DNA of 33,414 nt from IMG/VR virus record IMGVR_UViG_3300037189_025711, positions 1 through 33,414 of that record; one strand, written 5' to 3'. A program made the translations under genes and the position numbers. Each line of letters starts with the position of its first letter. Position 1 is the stretch's first letter. The DNA comes from a virus. Positions 14,833-25,299 of this stretch are shown in pieces. Below the pieces are notes generated by a model. That model was given only the letters and a program-made list of their open reading frames with translations, was not told the DNA's origin and did not search any database.

Positions 14833-15389
14833 AAGGGGAGCCCCATCTTACCGGCCATTTCAGCCAGACTGGTCTGCGGCTGCTGAGGAATGCTGAGCTG
14901 CTGAAACTTGACGGCCCTGTTCTGGAGGAACTGACCCATGTCCTGCTCCGCAAGAGCTTCGGACACGCCCATGCCGGGCTTGAAGTCGGTGTACTTGCCC
15001 AAGGACGCGATCTTCTTGGGCAGGACCTTCTCCTCATTGAACCGATTGAGCTTGTTGCCGATGTCCTGATCCATGGCAAACGCCATGTCGTCCCCCAGCA
15101 CCTTGTTCTGACGGCTTCTGGCTCCCAGCCAGTCGTACCCCAGATCGTGGGACGCCTCACGAAGGATCTGATACAGCATGATTGCGGCCATGATGCCGTT
15201 GAAACCGTGAAAGGCCTTGCCAAGAAGCCCCATGCCCGGTTTTGGTGCAGCGTTCACCGCCGTCTCAGCGGCCGGTGCGGCCGGTGCGGCCGGTGCGGCC
15301 GGTGCGGGCGGCACGGCCGGTGCGGGCGGCACAACGGGCGGGTTGAGTGCCTCTTCAAAAATCGAAGGATCGGGAACGTCTGATGACAT
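14829..15389 (-). CDS. Virion-associated protein candidate with Pro/Ala-rich N-terminus and hydrophobic helix
   Basis: A 186-residue protein. Residues about 17-42 are a Pro/Ala/Val low-complexity linker encoded by tandem 9-base units. A hydrophobic stretch at about 57-73 (FHGFNGIMAAIMLYQILREA) is long enough to be a membrane helix or a buried amphipathic helix. The rest is charged and helical. AAGGAAC precedes ATG 15389. Its neighbours are other Gln/Ala-rich late proteins, so it could be one of the small proteins ejected with DNA. This is inference; no family is recognised. Confidence 0.6.
   Translation of the reverse strand: MSSDVPDPSIFEEALNPPVVPPAPAVPPAPAAPAAPAAPAAETAVNAAPKPGMGLLGKAFHGFNGIMAAIMLYQILREASHDLGYDWLGARSRQNKVLGDDMAFAMDQDIGNKLNRFNEEKVLPKKIASLGKYTDFKPGMGVSEALAEQDMGQFLQNRAVKFQQLSIPQQPQTSLAEMAGKMGLPF
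15271..15332 (+). repeat. Tandem 9-base repeat (Pro/Ala linker)
   Basis: GCCGGTGCG occurs four times in a row from 15271, followed by diverged units. It encodes alternating Pro/Ala in the 186-residue protein on the - strand. Such arrays can change copy number by slippage, and 9-base steps keep the frame. Confidence 0.8.
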
Positions 15390-15401
15390 GGGTGTTCCTT
15401 T

Positions 15402-17378
15402 TTAGTACTTGCGGAAGAGGGTGTCAATGTCGCTTCCAAGTTGGTCGTAATCCGTGTACGTGTCCGGAATAGGAGGAGCCGACTTCGCCGCGTTGAGGAC
15501 GTTCTTGTTCTGAAGGTCTTCGATTCGGTTGGCGGTGGCGGCGATCCTGTCGTCGATTGCCTTCTGCGAAGAACCTTCGTTGAAGTTGAATTTGCCTCCG
15601 CTCTCGGCGATGCCCTTCGTCACGACCCCGGCGATCATCTTCTTGACGAAGTCCAGGTGTCCTGAGTTCTTGAGATCCAGCATGATCTTCTGGCCGTTCT
15701 CGCTCAAGCCTTCGAAGTCGTTGTTCGGATCGTTGTCAGTCAAGGTCTGCAGAAGGTGCATGTTGTCCTGAGACCCCATCATCTCTCGAAGAAGGCCAAC
15801 CATGACTTGAGCCTTGGGCATGTTTGGAATCTCGACGTGTCCAAAGTTCGTCATGCCGTGAACATACGAATCGCCGAGGATTCCTCGAGCAAAAGCTTCA
15901 TCGCCCATGTTGGCGAGGTCTTCGTACTGCTGACTCTTGGTGTTGGCCGCACCCAAGTCCGTTCGAGAAATGTCGAAGATCTTCTCTCCCGACGCCAACT
16001 TCGCCAGATCCATGTCGGTCAACTGCTTTTGGGCGATGTTGAAAGCTCCCTTGGTTCCCGCGCGAACCATGGCAAACACCTCACCCAGACTCTCATCGAC
16101 CTCGGGGTTGTCCACGAGATTGCCAGCCTGATCCTTGATGCGGTTCTGCGCACGAATCGCTTCGACGTGTGCCTTCGCCGAAGCGGTCGCCACCGGGTCC
16201 TTCGTCTTGTATGCGACGTACATGTCCTGCAAAAGGCTGGTCATGTGGTCGGGATCCATCTTCATGCCGATGTTGTCGAAGTGCTTCGAGATGGCTTGAC
16301 CCAACGGCGTGAAGTTCGGAAGCATGTCCATGTCCGAGACGAGTCCGGGAAACTCGGTCCTCAGCTCTTCTTTCGTCAATTTACGAATGGATGCTGTGTG
16401 GGCTCCAGACAAAGGGTGTGCAATGGTTTTTCCAACGGCTCCCCAATCTCCCCCGCTGGCAATGTCTGAAGCAAGCCTCCTTGACAACTCGTATTTTTTG
16501 CCGTCTTTTCCTGTGTAGTATTCAACAGAGTAGACGTTGTTTGTAAGAGGATCCTTCTCAAGAACAAGCTGACCGTATCTGTTCGGATTGTCTTCAAGAG
16601 AATACGCTCCGCCAGCTCCTTGTCGATTCGCCCGCGTGTTGACGTAAAAAGTTCCTTGATGATTGGGGTCCTCAACAATTTGGAACTCTTGATCTCCGAT
16701 TCTTTTCAAAACGGGTTCGACAAAAGGACTTGTTGCAAGCTTGGGAAGAGCCTCCTTCAACGAGTCGGACAGGTGCGTGAATGACTCGATCTTGGGTCTG
16801 GCGTACATCACCACGTTGTCCGTCATGTCCTTTGCGATCTGACTTCCGGCGTTTCCGCTCAAAGCGTTGGACATCAAGGAAGAGAATGCGGAGAACTGGG
16901 CGGAGGAGGTCTTCAATCGGTTTACTTCAGCCGTTGCCGCTCTGATGTCGTCCAAGTTCTTCTGAGACTCCAACATGTTGGTGGTGTTGGTTTGGTTCCA
17001 ACGAGCGCGAGCGTTTGCCGCTCGTTCTTCCTCTTGCTTGATCTTCAGCTGAGCCAAAGCCTCAATTCGATTCGACTCCACGTTGTGGGAATGTCGGACC
17101 CCCTCCATCTGAACGTCATGCTGACGGCCCCTCTCCGCCTCGCCCGAGACTTGCTGCATCTGCTGACGTTGCAGATCAAGGTTCTGCTGAAACTGCTGGC
17201 CCCTTTGATTCAACTCCTTCTGCTGCATCGCGGTCTGCCGCTGAGAAAGCGTGTTCTGCATGCGGCGGTTGGACAGCTCGCCCATCTGGGCCATGGCCGC
17301 GTTCGGGTCCACGCCCGTCGGGTTCATGACGTTGACCTGCGGAGCCATCTGAGTCTGAGGAATCGTGTTGGGTTCCAT
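15402..17378 (-). CDS. Gln-rich, coiled-coil virion protein candidate (658 residues)
   Basis: A 658-residue protein. Residues about 30-155 are extremely rich in Gln, Met, Arg, Asn and Glu with a heptad-like pattern (RQQMQQVSGEAERGRQH), a likely long coiled coil. The rest is mixed, with a region about 250-320 that looks beta-rich (GQLVLEKDPLTNNVYSVEYY) and a helical C-terminal part. No enzyme motif or membrane helix is seen. GGAAAGACC precedes ATG 17378, and the 415-residue gene ends 9 bases upstream. The size is close to that of T7 gp15-type inner core proteins, and its position suggests an internal virion or tail protein, but the family is unknown. Confidence 0.6.
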   Translation of the reverse strand: MEPNTIPQTQMAPQVNVMNPTGVDPNAAMAQMGELSNRRMQNTLSQRQTAMQQKELNQRGQQFQQNLDLQRQQMQQVSGEAERGRQHDVQMEGVRHSHNVESNRIEALAQLKIKQEEERAANARARWNQTNTTNMLESQKNLDDIRAATAEVNRLKTSSAQFSAFSSLMSNALSGNAGSQIAKDMTDNVVMYARPKIESFTHLSDSLKEALPKLATSPFVEPVLKRIGDQEFQIVEDPNHQGTFYVNTRANRQGAGGAYSLEDNPNRYGQLVLEKDPLTNNVYSVEYYTGKDGKKYELSRRLASDIASGGDWGAVGKTIAHPLSGAHTASIRKLTKEELRTEFPGLVSDMDMLPNFTPLGQAISKHFDNIGMKMDPDHMTSLLQDMYVAYKTKDPVATASAKAHVEAIRAQNRIKDQAGNLVDNPEVDESLGEVFAMVRAGTKGAFNIAQKQLTDMDLAKLASGEKIFDISRTDLGAANTKSQQYEDLANMGDEAFARGILGDSYVHGMTNFGHVEIPNMPKAQVMVGLLREMMGSQDNMHLLQTLTDNDPNNDFEGLSENGQKIMLDLKNSGHLDFVKKMIAGVVTKGIAESGGKFNFNEGSSQKAIDDRIAATANRIEDLQNKNVLNAAKSAPPIPDTYTDYDQLGSDIDTLFRKY

Positions 17379-17387
17379 GGTCTTTCC

Positions 17388-18635
17388 TTATGCCATCGTC
17401 TGAGCGGCCTGAGCACCCTGAATGCTGAGAAGTCCCTGCACCCACGAAACAAGGCTTCGCGGATTCTGCTGAATGGTCTGAGCCAAGGCGGTCCTGCCGG
17501 ACATGTGCAGGTTGGCTGCTTGCAGAAGACCGCTGTTGTAGATGTTGGTTTCGATCTCTCGATACTTCATCGCCATCTCTCGTCCAGCCTGAAGGACCTG
17601 CTCCATCGCCATTCGATTTCGCACGTTGTCCTGCTGCATGCCATGGGCCATGGTCGCCGCCTGCTGGCCCATCTGGGCTCCCTGCAACTTCAAGTTGGCG
17701 TTGGCCTGTCTCATCTGGGCGATGGTGGAATCCATCTCCGTCATTCGCTTTCGGTAGTCACTGTGAATCTGAGTGACCACCTGCTGACGCTGGGCGGCCC
17801 CGTCCATGTCCGTGGCTCGGCTCAGCTCCATGAGCTGGTCCTTGCTCATGGTATTGCCGCCCTGACCCATGGCCGCCGTCTTCTGGCTTTCCGTGTTCCG
17901 CTTGATGGCGTACGCGGCCGAAGACGCATCCTCCTCCGCCATGTCGCCCACGTTCTTGCGGGCCTGCGTAAGACCCGCCATGGCCCGATCACCTTCGGCC
18001 ATGGAACGGTTGATGTCTCCCAGCCCTCGTGCATAGACCTCATTGGCGTCCAGAGGACGTCCGGCCCGCTGCTGCATGTCCTGCGCAAACTGCCTGTTGG
18101 CGGCGTCAATTCCCCCCGCTTGAGCTCCCATGTACCGGGCTGAAGCAGCCGCACCTCCGCCGATCTGGTTTGCGGCATTGAACGCCGCGTTCTGCATGAT
18201 CTGTCCCTGCTGCAGATTGGCGGCTCGCTGCTGATCCGCGTACTGCTGCGACAAGGCGATGTCGTGATGCAGGGCATTCATGAGCATGCCACCGCCGGGT
18301 CCCCCTCCCATGCCGCCGGGACCGCCTGCGGAGAAGCCGCCACGCTGCCACTCGCCGGGCCAGCCGCCGCTCGCATCCAGCATGTTGGACGCCATGCCCC
18401 GAATCATGTTGGCCTGCCCAGCTCCGGGGATGCCGGGCCGAGCATGTTCAGCCACTCCGACCGTTCCGTCGGGATTCAGGCTGTACGTGGCTCCCGGAGC
18501 CAGCGGATTGTTGTAGCCGGAGTTGTAGAACGGATCACGGCCTTCCTTCGTGTGAAAGTCCCACTGCCCCTGCGCATTCTTGCGGAACGGCGGGGTCTGC
18601 ATTTCGTTGAGGAAGTTTCCAAAGTCGTCTTGCAT
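17388..18635 (-). CDS. Ala/Gln/Gly/Met-rich virion protein candidate (415 residues)
   Basis: A 415-residue protein of striking composition. Residues about 100-125 are Gly/Met/Pro-rich (GGPGGMGGGPGGGMLMNAL). The remainder is Ala-, Gln-, Met- and Arg-rich and helical, with coiled-coil character at about 235-330. Such proteins are typical of the inner core or ejection set of podovirus-like phages. GGAG lies 7 bases before ATG 18635. It lies between the 146- and 658-residue genes with short gaps. It carries an exact 13-mer in the Gly-rich part. No enzymatic motif is visible. Confidence 0.6.
   Translation of the reverse strand: MQDDFGNFLNEMQTPPFRKNAQGQWDFHTKEGRDPFYNSGYNNPLAPGATYSLNPDGTVGVAEHARPGIPGAGQANMIRGMASNMLDASGGWPGEWQRGGFSAGGPGGMGGGPGGGMLMNALHHDIALSQQYADQQRAANLQQGQIMQNAAFNAANQIGGGAAASARYMGAQAGGIDAANRQFAQDMQQRAGRPLDANEVYARGLGDINRSMAEGDRAMAGLTQARKNVGDMAEEDASSAAYAIKRNTESQKTAAMGQGGNTMSKDQLMELSRATDMDGAAQRQQVVTQIHSDYRKRMTEMDSTIAQMRQANANLKLQGAQMGQQAATMAHGMQQDNVRNRMAMEQVLQAGREMAMKYREIETNIYNSGLLQAANLHMSGRTALAQTIQQNPRSLVSWVQGLLSIQGAQAAQTMA
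18299..18311 (+). repeat. Dispersed 13-mer, exact copy
   Basis: GTCCCCCTCCCAT; in the 415-residue gene on the - strand it is read as Met-Gly-Gly-Gly-Pro. Confidence 0.9.
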
Positions 18636-18644
18636 GGCTGCTCC

Positions 18645-19085
18645 TTACCCAAAGACCGGACGGTTCCTGCCGCCGCTTCCCACGTTGAATGAGTTGCCTC
18701 GATAAGACCCCATCTGCGGTATCTTGGCCCCGATCATGGGGCTTGCTTGAAACGGACGTCCGGGCCTTTTGTTCTTGGAGAAGACGCCCGGTGGAAGGTC
18801 GTAGGTTGAGGCATCCTGCCCGTCCTCAAATCCACCCTTGGTGATGTGGGGGGTCCGCCGCCACGCGTCGATGGCCGATCGGTCCTCAGACGTGAACCCT
18901 TCCTTGTCGAGCGGCAGGCCCGTGGTGGAGTCGATGCCTCGGTATCCGGCAGGGTCTCCGGGAACAAACGTGCCCTTGGCGGGATCCCACACCAGACCCA
19001 CCTTCTTCCTTTGAGGATCCTGATCCTGACTTCCCAAGAAGGAAGAGACCGGGTCGATCTTGAATGGACTCCAGCCCTGATTCAT
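18645..19085 (-). CDS. Unknown late protein (146 residues)
   Basis: A 146-residue protein, rich in Gly, Pro, Asp and Arg. It begins MNQGWSPFKIDPVSSFLGSQ and ends in a Gly/Arg/Asn-rich tail (GSYRGNSFNVGSGGRNRPVFG). Little regular structure is predicted, suggesting an extended protein that wraps around others. ATG 19085 overlaps the stop of the tail nozzle gene (ATGA) and has GGAG about 10 bases upstream; longer in-frame starts would run far into the upstream gene. Its coupling to the tail gene suggests a tail or tail-assembly role (inference). Confidence 0.6.
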   Translation of the reverse strand: MNQGWSPFKIDPVSSFLGSQDQDPQRKKVGLVWDPAKGTFVPGDPAGYRGIDSTTGLPLDKEGFTSEDRSAIDAWRRTPHITKGGFEDGQDASTYDLPPGVFSKNKRPGRPFQASPMIGAKIPQMGSYRGNSFNVGSGGRNRPVFG

Positions 19086-21820
19086 GACACTTCTCCGGCT
19101 CGGAAGGTGCTTCGCATCGACCCGCTCACCATGACTCCGCTCAGCATGTAGTCGAGGTTCGGACAGAAGATCTCGATGCCCGGTGAAAGTGTAGACCCGT
19201 CGACGCCATACAGGCCGGACGCCGGGTTGTTGTTGCTGCCGAAGGCGGCCGCCCACTTGGGGTTGTCCTCCAGCACCGACTGAACCAGATTGCCGTTCCT
19301 GTCGAACGTCTCGCCGTAGACCGGAGTCGTGGAGTTGCCCCTGTACACCAACCCCCTGTACCTGCATGCGGTCGGAAAGTCGATGATCGAGGTGCCGTCC
19401 ACGCCCGTGAAGTGCGGCACGATCGTCTTGACGTGCTTCACCCTGAACCAGTCCTGCGTCATGCCGGTCTGAGTCCCGTCCTCCGCCTGCGGAATGATCG
19501 GCCCGCCGACCCACCTGAAGTAGACGGGGCTGATGCCGACGACGTCTCCCACTCTCAAGGCACTTTCAAACGTGCCGTCTCCGTACAATCTGATTTCTCT
19601 TGTGGAGCTGGGCCCAGTGCTTCCCTTCTCCTTGATCATGCACTTGACTCCGATCAGGCTACGGTCGTTTGAGCTCAAAACGTACAAATAACAACCGTTG
19701 ATATCCGTCGGCACTTGAGTCGATCCAGACTCAGTCACGTAGGAGACACCGTCCAGACCGACCGTGAACACCGAGTCTCCCGAGTACGGCATCAAAGTCA
19801 TCTGCAAATAGTCCGACTTTGATCCGGAGCCTTGCGTCTTGTCTCGCGTGTAGTCCACGACCATCAACTGCCACTTGGCCGTGCTGACGGAGGTGATGTC
19901 CGGTTGAGGGTTCTTCAGCCAGAAGCAGCGTTCCGTCAACGGGTTCAAGTATTCACTGTTGCTGTCGTTGGTCAGGTTGAAGTTCTGGGGCCACGGGCCT
20001 CGAACCACCTGCGTGAACGTCGTGTCGTACAGCTCGGTCACGCACGCCGTCGTGAACCAGAAGCAGGCCGTGTGCTCGTTCTCCGCGTTGTGGACGAACA
20101 ACGCACTGAGCACGGGATCGAACGCCACGCTGATGGAGTCGAGCGACGTGGCCCAGTCCGTCATGATCAGATTATTCAGCGAACGAACGTCGTCCAACGC
20201 ACCCTGAGTGTCCACGGCCTTCACGCCCTTCGTCGTCACGAAGTACACGAGAGAGCCCACCGTGTCCAAGGCTCGCTCGTTGATGACGCCGAACCCCTCG
20301 TGCATCTCCTGCACCTTGATGTAGTTCGACTCCTTGCGGATGTGGTACTGGCGATCTCGGCTGAACGCGATCACGTTCGGACCCGCCTGCCGCATCGCGA
20401 TGATCTCATTGCTCTGAATGCTCGGCACGTAGATGTTGCCGGGCGGGAACAACTCGGGACTCGGATCGGTCAGGCTGCTCCACCGCATCTCGCCCAGTCC
20501 CGTGAACGCGTCGTTGGGCCTGTTCTCCGTGCTGCTGCTGGTGCTCTGGCTGCTGATGTTGGCCACGATCATGCTGCCTTCGTACATTGTGGAGACGCCG
20601 CCCTTCGGCATCTTCTCGTCGAACAGCGACCTGTCCAAGAACACGTCCTGATACACCAGCTGCTTGTCGTCAAGCGTGTACCAGTAGGTGACGTGCTTCG
20701 TGTTGTTCGGCATCGCCGGAGCGTTCAACTTCGTCCAGTAATCTTGAAGCGTGATGATCCGCTCGAGATGCATGATCGACGCGACGTACGTTCCGCCCGC
20801 ACTCTCAACCTGCACGCTCCTGTAGATGTAGCACTGATCCCACTTGGAGCTGTCGTACACCAGCTCGAGCATCGCGTACAAATAGATGCTGCTCGTCAAG
20901 GGCGACGGAATGAAGTCAGGATTCTCCTGAGCCGTGGCGATCTTTGAGAGCGCACTCCGTCGTCCAGTCTTGCTGTCGAAGAGCACGTATCCGAACGCGT
21001 AGTCGCCCGGCTTGATCGCCTTCAGATCTTCGTAGACGTCGGGATAGACGTAGCCCGTGCCGCTTCCCGTATGCGTCGTGCCGTCTCGATTCTTCAACGT
21101 GTCCCACAAGGCTCCGGCTCCGAGATCGGGCGGCACGTTGTTCGTGAGAAAGAGCTTGCCGTAGCCGGGAAGACCCGCTCGAGTCGTGTCGTTGCTGAGT
21201 CCGATCAAGCCAGCCGTAGCGGGGCTCAGCAGTTCAGGCTGCTTGCCGGGACCGGGCGTGATGTACGCCTGAAGAGTCCACGGACTGTCCTGAAGGCACG
21301 TGATCGAGAAAACGTCCTGATCCTCGATGAAGATGTAGATGTATCGGCCGAACACGCTGACGGACATCTGCTTGCCGCTGACGTCTTCGGTGTGCGAGAC
21401 TGGCACTCCGGCCTTCACAAGCGATCCGCGAACCCACGCGGTGTTGTGGCTGTTGTAGTAGTCGATGAAGACGTCGGCCAGCGTGGAGTTGACGCCCAAG
21501 ACGCTCTTTCGACGCACTCGATAGATGAAGCCGTAGCCGTAGCCGTCGTCGCCGATCGTGAAGTTGATCGGAAAGACGTCGATGACCTTCGAGCTCTGGT
21601 CGTGGTTGGGCGTATTGAACGAGCCCTGTCCGTACTTGAACTCATGGACCGTCTTGAATCCGGGAAAGATGTGCAGACCGCCTTCGGTCAGGCCGTCGGC
21701 ACCGATGATCTCATACGACTTGGGCGGAGTCACGCCCAATCGCGTCGTCCTCTTGTCCTCGGACGTCTCGACGGTCGGATAAATCCAAATCGTGTCTTGG
21801 TTTCCGGGAATCGGGGGCAT
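19082..21820 (-). CDS. Tail nozzle / tail tubular protein B-like (912 residues)
   Basis: A 912-residue beta-rich protein. Repeated strand-rich segments such as GLHIFPGFKTVHEFKYG (about 47-63), SGKQMSVSVFGRYIYIFIED (about 148-167), NEIIAMRQAGPNVIAFSRDR (about 467-486) and GSLVYFVTTKGVKAVDTQG (about 515-533) resemble the blades of beta-propeller tail nozzle proteins, such as P22 gp10 or T7 gp12. This is the usual plan of podovirus tail tips. No signal peptide or lyase motif is seen. ATG 21820 has only a weak ribosome site and lies 110 bases inside the end of the glycosyltransferase gene. The gene is coupled to the 146-residue protein downstream. The assignment rests on fold pattern and position. 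Confidence 0.6.
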   Translation of the reverse strand: MPPIPGNQDTIWIYPTVETSEDKRTTRLGVTPPKSYEIIGADGLTEGGLHIFPGFKTVHEFKYGQGSFNTPNHDQSSKVIDVFPINFTIGDDGYGYGFIYRVRRKSVLGVNSTLADVFIDYYNSHNTAWVRGSLVKAGVPVSHTEDVSGKQMSVSVFGRYIYIFIEDQDVFSITCLQDSPWTLQAYITPGPGKQPELLSPATAGLIGLSNDTTRAGLPGYGKLFLTNNVPPDLGAGALWDTLKNRDGTTHTGSGTGYVYPDVYEDLKAIKPGDYAFGYVLFDSKTGRRSALSKIATAQENPDFIPSPLTSSIYLYAMLELVYDSSKWDQCYIYRSVQVESAGGTYVASIMHLERIITLQDYWTKLNAPAMPNNTKHVTYWYTLDDKQLVYQDVFLDRSLFDEKMPKGGVSTMYEGSMIVANISSQSTSSSTENRPNDAFTGLGEMRWSSLTDPSPELFPPGNIYVPSIQSNEIIAMRQAGPNVIAFSRDRQYHIRKESNYIKVQEMHEGFGVINERALDTVGSLVYFVTTKGVKAVDTQGALDDVRSLNNLIMTDWATSLDSISVAFDPVLSALFVHNAENEHTACFWFTTACVTELYDTTFTQVVRGPWPQNFNLTNDSNSEYLNPLTERCFWLKNPQPDITSVSTAKWQLMVVDYTRDKTQGSGSKSDYLQMTLMPYSGDSVFTVGLDGVSYVTESGSTQVPTDINGCYLYVLSSNDRSLIGVKCMIKEKGSTGPSSTREIRLYGDGTFESALRVGDVVGISPVYFRWVGGPIIPQAEDGTQTGMTQDWFRVKHVKTIVPHFTGVDGTSIIDFPTACRYRGLVYRGNSTTPVYGETFDRNGNLVQSVLEDNPKWAAAFGSNNNPASGLYGVDGSTLSPGIEIFCPNLDYMLSGVMVSGSMRSTFRAGEVS

Positions 21821-22709
21821 GCCAGATTCTAGGAGCGGCGGAAGTCATCCTGTGCTTGACTTCCTCAAAGACCGTCCACGGATCTATGCCCGCCATGCTG
21901 AAGCAACCGTGATCGCACCATCTCCGGTAGCCCTTCTCGAACTCGAAGTTGCAGTTGGTGCAGGACACGCGGGGATTCGTGACGAAATGCGTGTCCAAGA
22001 GGTGTGCTCCGTACCTGTCGAAGGAGGTTGGACCCGAAATCACGACGCAAGTGGTGCCCACCGACCCGGCCACATGCATCGGACCGCTCTCATTCGTCAA
22101 GACGCAGTCGGCCGCCCACACCATGGACAGCATGACGTCCTTGGAGAACCCCCAAATCGACGTCGGATACAGCTCAGCCGTCTTGGACTCGTGAGAAAAC
22201 ACCGCACAAACGTCGTACCCGTGCTCCTGCAGCAGGTAAGACGTCCTCACAAAGTGGGGAACCGGCCAGTTCCTGCAGATCCACGCCGGTTGGCTGACCT
22301 CCGGGAAGACCAAGACGAGGGGTTTGCCAGAACACCGTGTCCCCCTCCCATCCAACAGACGGAGGGCTTCGTTGTGGGCCTTCTCCTCGGGCATGAAGGG
22401 CGGTGCCTCCAGTCCGAGACCGTCGTTCACGTCCACGTCCGCGTAGGACTTGAGCCACGAGCCCACCCACGAGAGCTTGTCGGTGCCTTTCGGGGGTTCC
22501 ACGGACATGGCGTTGGGCTGTCCGGGCGGAAGCAGCCACGACACCGGGATGCCGAACCGCAGATACACGTGCGGGTTGTGCCTCGGAACGATGTGGAGGG
22601 GGACTCCTCGTCTCCTCGCGTTCCAGAGAACCCAGCAGTAGACGATCGTGTCGCCGATTCCTCCGGCGATGGGGTCAATGACGAGCGTTGCTGAAGCCGG
22701 GTCGCTCAC
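21711..22709 (-). CDS. Glycosyltransferase family 9-like (heptosyltransferase-like) protein
   Basis: A predicted glycosyltransferase of the GT-B fold, 332 residues. The N-terminal domain has GGIGDTI (about 16-22), the glycine motif of heptosyltransferases. The C-terminal domain has NESGPMHVAGSVGT (about 206-219) followed by GPTSFDRYG, the sugar-nucleotide-binding signature of family 9. A CxxC...CxxxC set follows at 250, 253, 265 and 269. Start GTG 22709 is chosen because GGAG lies about 8 bases upstream and because the domain begins just after it. It overlaps the 217-residue gene by 35 bases and the nozzle gene by 110 bases. The tail of about 36 residues beyond the domain may be a by-product of the second overlap. 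It may glycosylate virion proteins or alter host surface sugars (inference). Confidence 0.8.
   Translation of the reverse strand: MSDPASATLVIDPIAGGIGDTIVYCWVLWNARRRGVPLHIVPRHNPHVYLRFGIPVSWLLPPGQPNAMSVEPPKGTDKLSWVGSWLKSYADVDVNDGLGLEAPPFMPEEKAHNEALRLLDGRGTRCSGKPLVLVFPEVSQPAWICRNWPVPHFVRTSYLLQEHGYDVCAVFSHESKTAELYPTSIWGFSKDVMLSMVWAADCVLTNESGPMHVAGSVGTTCVVISGPTSFDRYGAHLLDTHFVTNPRVSCTNCNFEFEKGYRRWCDHGCFSMAGIDPWTVFEEVKHRMTSAAPRIWHAPDSRKPRHDLDLSDRRDVRGQEDDAIGRDSAQVV
22339..22351 (+). repeat. Dispersed 13-mer, exact copy
   Basis: GTCCCCCTCCCAT inside the glycosyltransferase gene; read on the - strand as Asp-Gly-Arg-Gly-Thr, between the two domains. Confidence 0.9.
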
Positions 22710-23328
22710 GAGGGCACTCCAAGAAGGGGTAGTCCAGTTTGGTGTAGGAGCCTTCCGGTCCGTCCAAGTACGCCATGGAGCGGTCGCCGCATCCGCAGGC
22801 GTTGCAGTAGCTGGATCCGGAGGCCGACTTGGCGAGAGACGGGCATGGGGACTTTTCCTCATTTCCGAAGCAGCTCTCGATTCTTTGATTCTTGACGGTC
22901 AGCTCCACCCTCTTGTTCATAATGCCGCGACTCATCGCGGATCTCACGAACGACTCGGCCATGTCCCAAGACGACTTCACCTTCTCCCACTTCGTCTTCT
23001 TGTTGACGGCGAAGTCGAACTCGGGATTCTCCTGAACCGCCTTGTTCTCGACCTCGCTGAGATGTCGCCTCGTCATCACCTTGATGATCTCGGGCGGAGC
23101 CTTCATGAGGTTCTCCACCTTTTTGTAGTGACCGACGATGTGGTTGATCTGGCCGTCGCGATACTTGATGGCCTCGACGCTGTCGTGGGTTCCGCACGCC
23201 TGACACGACTTGCAGATTTCGGGTGCGAGACGATTGCCCCAGCCGACGTTCGCGTCGATGTCTCGACACGTTCCCTTTTCAGTCCACAAAGGGCATTCAA
23301 CCTTTACGGGACGATTGATCTCTTTCAT
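22675..23328 (-). CDS. Cys-cluster protein, possible metal-binding (217 residues)
   Basis: A 217-residue protein with two Cys clusters at its ends. The first has Cys 12, 21, 39, 42 and 45 (EICKSCQACGTHDS). The second has Cys 153, 162, 175, 178, 180 and 205 (SYCNACGCGD, LECPRERPGF). The spacing suits zinc or iron-sulfur binding, possibly one site shared by both ends. The middle (about 60-145) is charged and helical. I have an impression of similar C-terminal patterns in other phage proteins but know no function. ATG 23328 has a weak ribosome site and lies 8 bases after the previous stop. It precedes the glycosyltransferase with a 35-base overlap, so the two may act together (inference). Confidence 0.65.
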   Translation of the reverse strand: MKEINRPVKVECPLWTEKGTCRDIDANVGWGNRLAPEICKSCQACGTHDSVEAIKYRDGQINHIVGHYKKVENLMKAPPEIIKVMTRRHLSEVENKAVQENPEFDFAVNKKTKWEKVKSSWDMAESFVRSAMSRGIMNKRVELTVKNQRIESCFGNEEKSPCPSLAKSASGSSYCNACGCGDRSMAYLDGPEGSYTKLDYPFLECPRERPGFSNARH

Positions 23329-23336
23329 GCAAGATG

Positions 23337-25290
<1,954 letters not shown>

Positions 25291-25299
25291 TCAGCCTCC

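Noticed and set aside
17094-17107. GACCCCCTCCAT as another motif copy
   Set aside because: Two differences, including a lost C; too weak to count with the twelve.
16992-18143. A 383-codon + strand frame in the late block
   Set aside because: It spans two - strand genes and their junction, has a His/Leu/Arg-rich composition and no ribosome site that I can see.
19832-20947. A 371-codon + strand frame opposite the tail nozzle gene
   Set aside because: Arg/Val/His-rich antisense composition; the nozzle frame explains the region fully.
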